Below the pieces are notes generated by a model. The model saw only the letters and a list, made by a program, of their open reading frames with translations. It was not told where the DNA came from and did not search any database. Shown one piece after another: positions 1 through 8,367 of a DNA stretch of 24,621 nucleotides (position 1 is its first letter; every line of letters starts with the position of its first letter). The translations under genes and the position numbers were made by a program. The DNA comes from RGIG8597 sp045133795 (GTDB taxonomy: Bacteria > Spirochaetota > GWE2-31-10): the NCBI GenBank assembly GCA_045133795.1, contig JBGUUT010000081.1, forward strand, positions 1 to 24,621, written 5' to 3'.

Positions 1-84
1 AACCTCAAAAATATTTTTTTCTATTTGTGTTAGATTGCTGCAAGCAAAGAGTCATTTAAAATTTACTATTTTTTTAATATATAA

Positions 85-107
85 AAACGAGATACAGGTC
101 TGGGCTG
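85..107 (+). repeat. Half copy of dispersed palindromic repeat
   Basis: The stretch ending AGATACAGGTCTGGGC aligns with the right arm and loop edge of the complete palindromes at 10236-10274 and 13180-13218. The matching left arm (GCCCAGACCT) is absent from the adjoining bases, so this copy cannot fold the full hairpin. It lies about 14 bp past the stop codon of the glycine-repeat lipoprotein gene, the same kind of 3'-flank placement as the other copies. It may be a decayed or truncated copy. Confidence 0.5.
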
Positions 108-120
108 TTAAAAAAAACTT

Positions 121-1242
121 TCACTCTAGCAACTTCCTTATATCCGGACAATTATTAAACATTTTTCCGATATTTAATTCCAGCATTAACAGACTTCCGT
201 TGTTACCGTTTATTCCCCTCTTACCATCAATACCTCTTCTTCCGTCAGAACCTCTCTTTTCAAAAGTTCGCCCGTCTTTAGTATGATAAACTTTAACTCC
301 GGCCTCTCCGCGATGACCGCCCCTTCCGCCATTGCCACCAAAACCTCCATGCAAACGAACATCAAAAATATTCGACAACTCCTGTCCGGACGCTAGAATC
401 AACTTTAAAACTCCGCCATTTCCACCGTTACCTCCGTTACCGCCATTTCCACCGTCGCCACCATCCAATGAACGAGATCGCTGAGATTGAAAAAATGAAC
501 CTCCGTCACCACCATCGCCGCCGTCACCTCCATTTCCACCGTTACCACCTTGAAAATTTAGTATTATACGTTGACTTGCACTCATCAGAATTGTTTCATT
601 TTGTTGAACATCATAAAGAATCAGCATTCTGTCGGTATCATCCGAAAACTTTTCATCACCATTTGCATACAAAAATGCAACTTCCAAATTTTTTACTTCT
701 CCGTTTTCTCCTACATTTCCACTACTTCCGTTCTCTCCGTTTAATGAATAACTTCTATTTATGACAACAGCAGAATCTCCTGCAAGACCGTCATCTCCGT
801 CCTCTCCGTCTTTCCCGGAATAATCCAACTCATAAAAAGCCTTCCAATCAATAAGCCATTTACCAAAACTTCCACCGAAATTGTTTTCTTTAACATACAT
901 TGTTATGTAATAATTCTTTTCATATAAATGATTCAAATTAGGATACTTAGCTGCAACTATCAAATTCCATCTATCATGCTGAATAACTTCAAAATCTTCA
1001 CTTTCAAATACTAATTCAGAATAGTTCGGATGTTTTATAATTTTTTTATTCCCTTCTTCTCTAATCGTAACTTTTACATTATACAATTGTTTCGGTTTTA
1101 CTTTCATTATTGTGTTTTTTGAAGCTATCGGTATAAGAGAAAAATCTATGCGTTCAATTGATTTTTCTTTAATTGAAATTGAAACACAACCGGAGAACAC
1201 ATAACTTAAAAGACATAACAAAAAACATATTTTTTTCTTCAT
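121..1242 (-). CDS. Glycine-repeat surface lipoprotein (collagen-like and GGX repeats)
   Basis: This is a predicted lipoprotein of 373 residues and unknown function. The N-terminus is a basic, hydrophobic signal peptide with lipobox FSGC (lipidated Cys19). Residues about 40-140 form an ordinary mixed domain. Collagen-type G-x-y triplets follow at about 143-156 (GKDGEDGDDGLAGD) and again at 331-349. Between them are two GGN/GGD runs (232-248, 261-277) and a GGFGGNGGRGG run (299-309). Such GGX runs resemble polyglycine-II arrays of phage tail-tip adhesins and antifreeze proteins, so an extended, surface-exposed stalk or adhesin is a reasonable inference. The start is supported by AGAGGTG seven bases upstream of the ATG. 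It is divergent from the LptD-like gene. The repeats make recombination-driven length variation likely. No enzymatic motif is visible. Confidence 0.88.
   Translation of the reverse strand: MKKKICFLLCLLSYVFSGCVSISIKEKSIERIDFSLIPIASKNTIMKVKPKQLYNVKVTIREEGNKKIIKHPNYSELVFESEDFEVIQHDRWNLIVAAKYPNLNHLYEKNYYITMYVKENNFGGSFGKWLIDWKAFYELDYSGKDGEDGDDGLAGDSAVVINRSYSLNGENGSSGNVGENGEVKNLEVAFLYANGDEKFSDDTDRMLILYDVQQNETILMSASQRIILNFQGGNGGNGGDGGDGGDGGSFFQSQRSRSLDGGDGGNGGNGGNGGNGGVLKLILASGQELSNIFDVRLHGGFGGNGGRGGHRGEAGVKVYHTKDGRTFEKRGSDGRRGIDGKRGINGNNGSLLMLELNIGKMFNNCPDIRKLLE
316..552 (-). repeat. GGX-coding tandem repeat DNA
   Basis: Tandem degenerate 9-bp units (read on the plus strand as CCGCCATTT, CCACCGTTA, CCTCCGTTA and similar) encode Gly-Gly-Asn and Gly-Gly-Asp. 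A 16-bp unit, CCGCCATTTCCACCGT, occurs exactly at 413-428 and 440-455, and related units lie at 520-550. Unit length is a multiple of three, so slippage or recombination would change protein length without a frameshift. Confidence 0.75.
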
Positions 1243-1302
1243 CTAAAATCACCTCTTCACACATCATTGAAATATCTATCAAACACTAATCAATTCAAAA
1301 GA

Positions 1303-1331
1303 TTGTTATAATTCTCATTATATGGTATAGT
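1303..1331 (+). promoter_or_regulatory. Candidate sigma70-type promoter for the LptD-like gene
   Basis: A -35-like TTGTTA (1303-1308) is separated by 17 bp from TATAGT (1326-1331), which is preceded by an extended -10 TGG (1323-1325). Transcription would start near 1338, giving a leader of about 115 nt before the ATG at 1452. This is by inspection only, in an AT-rich background where chance matches are common. Confidence 0.4.
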
Positions 1332-1451
1332 GAAATGTTTTTCTACTATTGAAAATATAAGATTTCATTCATCTTGATATTTTTATACAGTTTTTTTAGA
1401 TTAAATAATTAAAAACATATCCCAAATATTAGAGAAAGAAGATAAAAAAAT

Positions 1452-4400
1452 ATGCATTTTGTGAACTTTTCAAAAAGTAATCACATTATTTTAAAGATAA
1501 AATATTTACTTAAAATCAGACCGTTTTTTTCTAAAATAAAAGTTCTGTTTTCAAAGTTAAATATTATCCTGGCTTTTCTTTTATTGCCGCTGTCAATTTT
1601 TTCTGTCGATTCGGAAACTGTGTCTTCTACAGAAAACACACAAAACGATTGGAGAAAATCAAACGAAACTTTTTATTTACAGACTCTCGCTCGAGAATTA
1701 AATAATGCTGATTACAATGATTTAAAACAACGTTCTATGGCACTCGGACTAGCTCCGAAAGACACCGCCGGCGAATACAGAAATCAACTGGCTGAATATT
1801 ACGGAATCAAATTAATCAGTGAAAAAACTTATACCGGAGACAAAATCATTCTTGAACATGCCGGTGAATTAAAAATGATAAAGCTTCAAAAAGAAAATGA
1901 AGAAAACCTTCATATAATAGGAAAAGCTAAAATTATTATTAATACGCATGATAATGAAGGAAAAAGTAGCAGACGTGAAATTGAAGCTGATGAAATTTTC
2001 GTAGATTTGAAAAATAAAGAATTGTCCGGAATCGGAAATGTAAAATACAGAGATGATAACCTAGATTTTGACGGAATACAGTTTTTTTATAATTACGGAT
2101 TAAATCGCGGAGCCTTACTAAACGGGAAAACAAAAATCAAACAAAAAGACCAATCAGGACTTGACGGTGCATTTTTCATCGGAGAACGAATTGCATATCT
2201 GGGAGAAGAAGAATCTATTCTTTACAACGGAAGAATTACCACATGTGATGAAGAAGAACCACATTACAGTATTCAAGTAAAACGCTTATGGTTAAACAAA
2301 GACAGTGAATGGGGATTACTCGGCGGTGTAGCCTATGTCGGTCCGATTCCTTTTTTATATATTCCGGTTTACTATCATCCAAAAAGTATCGATTTAAATC
2401 CATCTATAGGTTACCGAAATCGTGAAGGTTGGTTTTTACAAACTACGTACAGTTTAATCGGTGAAAGTAACAGTAATGACAATGTTAATGCCAGTACAAA
2501 TCTTGAAGCGGGACTTTCAAGTCGTCGTGCCGCACCTAAAGGCGAGGCATTGTTTACAATTACTAAAAGTGATATGGATAAATGGCTCAATGAATTTTAT
2601 GATTCACACCCATTTTATGCAAAACATCCAAAATGGCGAAAACTACCGGAAACTCAAAGAATCGATTTGTCATTAAAGCTTTTTGCCGACGCTTATACCA
2701 ATATAGGTTTTTATTACGGAGCTTCTTTTTATGCAAAAATTGAACATCCTAAGTTTCCTTTCGAAATAAACTTGTTAACGGACTACGGATTTTCACGACG
2801 ACTTTGGAAAGACACCGAAACCGACTTGTATATTCCGTACAATCCGGCTGATAAACCTCTCGGTTCTTCATTCAATTGGGATACCGTAATGGATAATACA
2901 TATTTCAATTGGGAAAAAAATCCGCTGTTTTTCAGAACATCACAATATCTTACATTCAATGGTGAATTATTTAAAAATGTTATGAACTTCAGATATAAAG
3001 GTCAGTTAGAATACGTATCCGATACGTCTTTCTTCCGAGATTATTACAACCGAGCGACATCTTTTTCATACATAGATTTGGCTCTGAAAGCTGTCACTTA
3101 TTTGATTGAATCAAATGAAGCCGGTAATACAATTTTCAAAACTAAGGATGAAGAAAAAGCCAGTAAAATAACTTCAACATCTAATTTTCTGTCATTTTCT
3201 TTCAGCCCTAAAAAAATTCCAGACCTTTTCGGATTAAGATTATTGAATAACTTTACAATCGAAGCTGATGCAACAGCCAATTTCACTGCCGAAGCAGTAG
3301 AAGAATATTCCACAACAAAATTGGAAATCGGCGAAGTAGAAGATCCGAGAAGCGAACGATTATTCATCGACACTTTTTCCGCACCTAAAGTTAAAGTTTC
3401 ATTCGACGGGACTCTTCTCGACTATCAAACCTTTATAAAAATGAAAGACACTATAAAGAGTAATAAAAATACACAAAAGGAAGAGAAAAATAAAAAAGAT
3501 TTAAAAGTAGAAAAAGAGCTTTATCAAAACATTGACAATATAACATTAATCGATGCTTCTACAGATAAACAAGAAATCGATTATAAATACCTATTACCAT
3601 TCTTCGGAAAAAAGTTAACCGGAACATCTACAGGACAAGTTTCCAGCGGAAAAGTTGAAGGTTACTACGAAAAAATATATTCAAACGGTGAAAATAAAAT
3701 TGAAATGCCATTAAAAAAAGAAGAAAAGGAGAAAGAAAAAGAGAAATCTTATGAAATCTTATCAACTTTTGACAGAATAAAAAATTCAAGCAGTTCCGAA
3801 ATTAAATTTATTGATTTCAGTCTAAAATATTCATTTTCCGATACGCTTGAAAATAAATTTTCGTTCTATAAAAAAGCAAAAAGAAACGACCCAGAATTAG
3901 ATAATGTGGCAGAAATGCTTACCGGAAATTTTGATTTTAAAGAAAAACTCATGCGTTTTTCATTAAATAATAATGCCAGTTTGACTGTAAACGGAAACTT
4001 TTCATTACTTAAATTTGCAAATGCAAGCAGTCCGATTTTAGGACTTTCTCCAAACTTTACATTATCTTGGAAAAAATACTGGGATGATATGGATATTTTT
4101 AACAGTTACCTTGAAAAACTTTATTCTGAAAGTACCACAAAAGATGCCTCAATCCTTTCAGACCGTTTGGCAAGAGAATATGATAATCGAAACAACTCCG
4201 AACTTTCATTAAAATATTCAGATACAATGACTAACGATATTTCTTTCGGACTTGATTTACTCAAAGGAAGTAATATAAAAACCACTCTTAATCTGGATTT
4301 ATTTACTTACAATGAACAAACTTCTTTTGATTTCAATCTTTTAAATCGAGTAAACAACATGTTAAATACTGAAAATTATGAAGAAATCGATTCCGACAGA

Positions 4401-6029
4401 TATTTTACAAGACGAGGCTGGGCTGGAATATTCAAGAACTTATATTCTACTTTCACATTAAAATTTAATATTTTTGACACTGAATCTCCGCATACTTTAG
4501 ATTTCAGTCTCGCACCTAAAGTAAACTGGATAATACCGTCAAGTTCATTAGACAGCTTAAAAGCACAGCTTTGGGAAGAAGAAGTTACCAGTCTGGAAGA
4601 TTCGTCAACTTCTCCGGTAAAATATACTTGGAGTCAAATAACAGACGTTTACACTGACTATGAAGGCGAAGACGATGTACAGAAAACAAATGTCGGACGT
4701 TTGACTAATGCAGCAAAAGAATATCTTTATTACAGAACCAACGGACGAAATCTTAATGATTTAATCACTGAATATTACAAAAGTGAGCATTTTTGGGATT
4801 CAGAAAAGAATTTCCGTAACATTTTTGAAAATTTGAATTTTTCAAGCAATTACAGTTACAAAAAAAACTCAACTACAATTATTAATTTTTCAAATACTTT
4901 TACCGTTAATCTTGCAAATATCGGTGAATTTGCAAGCGGTAAAGGCGATGAAAGCGTTTCTCCTTTTGCTGTTTATCCTGATGAAAAATTCTCTGTAAGC
5001 TTTTTTAATTCTTTATTCACCTACTCTATGGGACTTAGTTTTTCAAAAGAAGTCGACAGACATTATTCCGGATATACGACTGCCGAAAAACGACTTGATA
5101 AATACAACTTAATAACAACAACAAATACTCATAATTTTAGTTTTACATTATCAAATTCATTATTTGACATAAAATTACCTAAAGGAAATTGGCTTTCATT
5201 CTCCAGTGCGACTACTTTGAAATACAACAAAAATAGAATATTCAAATCCGGAAGCAATAATGCAACAGAAAGCGACCTTAACAATTTTGAACGATATTTT
5301 TATTTGCAATCACAGACTTTCAGTTTAAATATTCTAATGGATATTATGAAGTTCAATCTTACATTAAAACCATACGAATATGTTGACCACGGATATAAAA
5401 TAGCAATCGAAAGCGGAAGTATTTCGTTCGGATACAACATTACTGAAATTCCGACATTATTTAATATTCTAAATGTGACATTCAATCCGGCAATTTCACT
5501 TAATTTCGCCCCATTCCACGATCCATACTGGACAACCAGCGGAACCGTAGAATCTACATCGCAAAATTATTATGATAACAATACATTGAATTTCTCATTT
5601 TCAATGGATTTAACATTCGGAAAAGGCTCTGATTATGAAACTACATTACATTTTGCAACAGCAAGCAAAAATAAAAAGATGTATCAATATTATGACGGTA
5701 CAAAAGATTTCTTCGATGATTTAGGTAAATCATTCAACTTTGCAAGTGAAGCCGACCGACGAGAGAGTGATTTTAACTTACAGAAAATAGAGTTCTCACT
5801 GGCTCATAAATTACACGACTGGGCATTATACTTTGAGTATTCCGGTGCACCTACAAAAGACAGTACGGGGAAAAAATATATTTGGGAAAACACATTTATA
5901 TTCCAAGTTACTTGGCAAATCGACAGTAAAAATCAGTTAATGAAACTGTTTAACAAGACTAAAGTTGACCAAAAATATCAAGAAGGTGAATGGGTTCAGC
6001 CATCTATGTCAATGGAATTGGAAGAATAA
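1452..6029 (+). CDS. lptD: LptD/OstA-like outer-membrane assembly protein, unusually long
   Basis: This is probably the outer-membrane barrel that inserts LPS or a related glycolipid at the cell surface. It has an unusually long basic leader (1-35), then a hydrophobic signal core (about 36-51, cleavage near SIFS/VDS). An OstA/LptA-like jelly-roll segment spans about 130-250, and the characteristic LptD junction follows: a TTC motif (263-265), then IPFLYIPVYYHP (299-310). The remaining 1200 residues alternate Asn/Ser/aromatic-rich strands typical of a large barrel. At 1525 residues it is about twice the length of E. coli LptD (about 780). Lys/Glu-rich low-complexity inserts around residues 670-690 and 745-765 account for part of this. 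The Shine-Dalgarno is weak (GAAAGAAG about ten bases upstream), but no other Met precedes the signal core. Treponema pallidum also has an LptD-like protein, although many treponemes lack classical LPS. Family call strong, substrate uncertain. Confidence 0.82.
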   Translation: MHFVNFSKSNHIILKIKYLLKIRPFFSKIKVLFSKLNIILAFLLLPLSIFSVDSETVSSTENTQNDWRKSNETFYLQTLARELNNADYNDLKQRSMALGLAPKDTAGEYRNQLAEYYGIKLISEKTYTGDKIILEHAGELKMIKLQKENEENLHIIGKAKIIINTHDNEGKSSRREIEADEIFVDLKNKELSGIGNVKYRDDNLDFDGIQFFYNYGLNRGALLNGKTKIKQKDQSGLDGAFFIGERIAYLGEEESILYNGRITTCDEEEPHYSIQVKRLWLNKDSEWGLLGGVAYVGPIPFLYIPVYYHPKSIDLNPSIGYRNREGWFLQTTYSLIGESNSNDNVNASTNLEAGLSSRRAAPKGEALFTITKSDMDKWLNEFYDSHPFYAKHPKWRKLPETQRIDLSLKLFADAYTNIGFYYGASFYAKIEHPKFPFEINLLTDYGFSRRLWKDTETDLYIPYNPADKPLGSSFNWDTVMDNTYFNWEKNPLFFRTSQYLTFNGELFKNVMNFRYKGQLEYVSDTSFFRDYYNRATSFSYIDLALKAVTYLIESNEAGNTIFKTKDEEKASKITSTSNFLSFSFSPKKIPDLFGLRLLNNFTIEADATANFTAEAVEEYSTTKLEIGEVEDPRSERLFIDTFSAPKVKVSFDGTLLDYQTFIKMKDTIKSNKNTQKEEKNKKDLKVEKELYQNIDNITLIDASTDKQEIDYKYLLPFFGKKLTGTSTGQVSSGKVEGYYEKIYSNGENKIEMPLKKEEKEKEKEKSYEILSTFDRIKNSSSSEIKFIDFSLKYSFSDTLENKFSFYKKAKRNDPELDNVAEMLTGNFDFKEKLMRFSLNNNASLTVNGNFSLLKFANASSPILGLSPNFTLSWKKYWDDMDIFNSYLEKLYSESTTKDASILSDRLAREYDNRNNSELSLKYSDTMTNDISFGLDLLKGSNIKTTLNLDLFTYNEQTSFDFNLLNRVNNMLNTENYEEIDSDRYFTRRGWAGIFKNLYSTFTLKFNIFDTESPHTLDFSLAPKVNWIIPSSSLDSLKAQLWEEEVTSLEDSSTSPVKYTWSQITDVYTDYEGEDDVQKTNVGRLTNAAKEYLYYRTNGRNLNDLITEYYKSEHFWDSEKNFRNIFENLNFSSNYSYKKNSTTIINFSNTFTVNLANIGEFASGKGDESVSPFAVYPDEKFSVSFFNSLFTYSMGLSFSKEVDRHYSGYTTAEKRLDKYNLITTTNTHNFSFTLSNSLFDIKLPKGNWLSFSSATTLKYNKNRIFKSGSNNATESDLNNFERYFYLQSQTFSLNILMDIMKFNLTLKPYEYVDHGYKIAIESGSISFGYNITEIPTLFNILNVTFNPAISLNFAPFHDPYWTTSGTVESTSQNYYDNNTLNFSFSMDLTFGKGSDYETTLHFATASKNKKMYQYYDGTKDFFDDLGKSFNFASEADRRESDFNLQKIEFSLAHKLHDWALYFEYSGAPTKDSTGKKYIWENTFIFQVTWQIDSKNQLMKLFNKTKVDQKYQEGEWVQPSMSMELEE

Positions 6030-6054
6030 TCGAATATTCACCTCTTCACAAAAA

Positions 6055-6108
6055 AAATACACGATGATTTTTTGCTTTTATACATCTGCAACAAATCATC
6101 GTGTATTT
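6055..6108. terminator. Bidirectional hairpin terminator between convergent genes
   Basis: A 21-bp stem with one mismatch (arms 6055-6075 and 6088-6108, 12-nt loop) includes a perfect 16-bp part, AAATACACGATGATTT paired with AAATCATCGTGTATTT. It is preceded by an A-run and followed by a T-rich stretch, so it can act in both directions for the LptD-like gene (plus) and the chemoreceptor (minus). Confidence 0.75.
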
Positions 6109-6121
6109 ATAATAAAATAAC

Positions 6122-6161
6122 TGTTACCGACAAAATTATCAAAATCTGTCGACATGTAACA
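6122..6161 (-). terminator. Second hairpin just past the chemoreceptor stop
   Basis: TGTTACCGACA (6122-6132) can pair with TGTCG plus GTAACA (6147-6151 and 6156-6161), leaving a 4-nt bulge (6152-6155). Read on the minus strand it sits about 9 bases after the MCP stop and is followed by GTTATTTTATT. It may be the primary terminator for the MCP transcript, with 6055-6108 as backup. Confidence 0.45.
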
Positions 6162-6170
6162 ATCTAGATT

Positions 6171-8276
6171 TTAAACTTTAAACAAATCAATCTCATCGCC
6201 TATTTTGTTGATGGAATTTTCCATTGTACCGAAAATATTGTGTAAATTTAAACTTGTTTCATTCATCTTTTCTGTTTCCGTATTAATTTCACAAATACTA
6301 TTTTCTATATTTTCAGAAAGCTCTTTTAATTTTCCAACTTCATCTAATATTGAAATACTCTTATTGTTCATTTCAACGGAAGCATTTTTTACATCTGCCG
6401 TACTTTCACTCATCACTTGCAAAACATTCAAGATTTGCGTTGACCCTTCCTGTTGCTCGCTCATTGCAAGTTTAATCTGTCTGACAAGTTCGTCTGTTTT
6501 ATGAATATTATCTGACACTGCAGCAAAAACCGCACTTGATTCCTCTGATGATGTAACAACATCGCTGATAGAAGCTTTTATATTATTAAGTTGTTCACCT
6601 ATTGTTCTTGACTGAGCAGAAGACGTTTCTGATAATTTGCGAATTTCACCGGCAACAACTGAAAATCCTTTTCCTGCATCTCCGGCATGTGCTGCCTCAA
6701 TAGCAGCATTCATTGCCAATAAATTAGTTTGTTCGGCAATTTCCGCTATCGCTGCATTTGCATTCTGCAAAAGTTGAGATTGACTTTCTATTTGCTTGAT
6801 TTGTTCATTTACATTACGTTGTTTTGCCGAACCATTGTCGACATCTTTCTGAAGCATTTCAAATGAGTTTGCCATTTTTTCCACAGATTGATTTACTGAA
6901 CTGATATTTCCCAACATCTCTTCTACTGCCGATGAAGCCTCTGAAACATTATTTGATTGAGTTTCTATCATCCTTTCAAGTGTACCGATATTTGATGTTA
7001 TTTCTGTCATATTATCAACTGTTTGATTTACACTGTTTCCCTGAGCATTAATTTGATTTTTTATGTTATTCATACTGCTCACAATTTGCAACATCGTATT
7101 TTCTGTATCTTCTATACTCTGTTGTAAATCAGAATTAACATTCATAAGTCCATCTTTCGAATTCTTTATTTGGGAAATAATTGCTTGAAGTTTTTCCACA
7201 AAAAGATTAAATCCGACAACAACCTCTCCGATTTCATCATTTGTTTTTATATGAATTCTTTGCGTTAAATCAGCATTTCCAGATGCAATTCCGGAAATCG
7301 TTTTTACAACTTTCTTTAACGGAGCCATAGAGTACAATAAAATAGACAAAATAACTCCCAATATTATAATTTCTATTATTACATTTATAACGGTCATCAT
7401 TGAACGTAACTCATTTGCAACCTGATACATTTGATTTTTCGGAACACAAAGAGCAATCGACCACGGAGTCCCTTTTATCGGATTATAAACAACAAATTCT
7501 TTCTCTCCAGGGGTTATAAGACTGTCTACATAACTACTGCCGCTCTTACCTTTTACCATTTGTTCTGCAATATTCTTCAATTCCGCTGAACCGATTAAAT
7601 TATCGTTTATTAAATTATTTTTCATTTGCAAAGTTTTGTCCGGGTGACAAACAATTGTTCCGTCTCCGGAAAGCAAAAATAAATAACCCGCCTCACCATA
7701 ACTAAAAGAATTTATCGACTTTTGCAAATATGTAACAGATTTTGTCGCAACAAACATTCCGATTGTTTTATTATTTTTATTAACCGCCGCTTTTACTATA
7801 AAAAATGAAATTTTCCCTGTAGCCTTAGCAACGGTAGGATTTACAATAACATAACTTTTCCCTTCATTAATAATCTGACGAAAATATTCTCTGTCTCCGT
7901 GAAAACCTTTCTTACCGGAATCATAAAAACTATTCCCCTTTTCATCTATATAAAGTACATAATCAAATTCTGAAAATCTGCGTTTTTCTGTCGTTACAAG
8001 CCATTTACCTATTTCTTCCGATGACTTATTTGTATATACAACATCTGATTTTGTATAAAAATCAAGTGCATTTAACGAACCTGTAATATAGTTACTCAAA
8101 TCTGATGCATAAGATTGAACCAATATCTTAGTCTCGTTTTGTATATTTTCTAACATTACATTTTGTACTTTTCCCGATGAAAACATTATTAAAATAGCAA
8201 ACAGAAAAAGCAATAAAACTCCGACTATTCCTATAATTTTCAAAGTTATACTGCTGGTATTTTGTTTTTGATTCAT
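6171..8276 (-). CDS. Methyl-accepting chemotaxis protein with dCache sensor
   Basis: This inner-membrane chemoreceptor would pass ligand signals through CheW/CheA to the flagellar motor. Its 701 residues run: TM1 (about 13-32), periplasmic double-Cache sensor (about 35-290), TM2 (about 294-315), HAMP (about 318-370), then a long signalling coiled coil. The conserved hairpin tip at 511-550 carries EIAEQTNLLAMNAAIEAAHAG, and GFSVVAGEIRKLSE follows. The Cache domain reads DREYFRQ where amino-acid-binding dCache proteins normally have an R-x-W-Y pattern, so its ligand is probably not a free amino acid (inference). The C-terminus (DLFKV) lacks a NWETF-like CheR/CheB-docking pentapeptide. AAGGA lies eight bases before the ATG. 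The gene follows the binding-protein gene by 91 bp in the same direction with no strong terminator seen between them. Confidence 0.95.
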   Translation of the reverse strand: MNQKQNTSSITLKIIGIVGVLLLFLFAILIMFSSGKVQNVMLENIQNETKILVQSYASDLSNYITGSLNALDFYTKSDVVYTNKSSEEIGKWLVTTEKRRFSEFDYVLYIDEKGNSFYDSGKKGFHGDREYFRQIINEGKSYVIVNPTVAKATGKISFFIVKAAVNKNNKTIGMFVATKSVTYLQKSINSFSYGEAGYLFLLSGDGTIVCHPDKTLQMKNNLINDNLIGSAELKNIAEQMVKGKSGSSYVDSLITPGEKEFVVYNPIKGTPWSIALCVPKNQMYQVANELRSMMTVINVIIEIIILGVILSILLYSMAPLKKVVKTISGIASGNADLTQRIHIKTNDEIGEVVVGFNLFVEKLQAIISQIKNSKDGLMNVNSDLQQSIEDTENTMLQIVSSMNNIKNQINAQGNSVNQTVDNMTEITSNIGTLERMIETQSNNVSEASSAVEEMLGNISSVNQSVEKMANSFEMLQKDVDNGSAKQRNVNEQIKQIESQSQLLQNANAAIAEIAEQTNLLAMNAAIEAAHAGDAGKGFSVVAGEIRKLSETSSAQSRTIGEQLNNIKASISDVVTSSEESSAVFAAVSDNIHKTDELVRQIKLAMSEQQEGSTQILNVLQVMSESTADVKNASVEMNNKSISILDEVGKLKELSENIENSICEINTETEKMNETSLNLHNIFGTMENSINKIGDEIDLFKV

Positions 8277-8367
8277 TTTATAAATCCTTAAATAATTATT
8301 AATTATTAAAAAAGTTGATATACAGCCTCAAAATCTGAAATATTTTTTGAAAAGACACAACCTATTC

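Noticed and set aside
1..84. Possible left arm of palindrome copy 1 at the window edge (ACCTC at the first bases)
   Set aside because: The match is only about five bases and lies 90 bp from the right arm, so it is most likely chance; the window edge prevents a decision.
35..286. Leu/Pro-repeat open frame on the plus strand
   Set aside because: It is the antisense shadow of the collagen-like C-terminus of the lipoprotein gene and runs through the half palindrome.
413..552. CRISPR-like or satellite array
   Set aside because: The repeats are contiguous, 9-bp, coding and lack spacers; they are simply codon repeats of GGN/GGD.
468..764. His-rich open frame on the plus strand, antisense to the glycine lipoprotein
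   Set aside because: It is the complement of the GGN/GGD repeats read in another frame. It has no ribosome-binding site or independent sequence logic.
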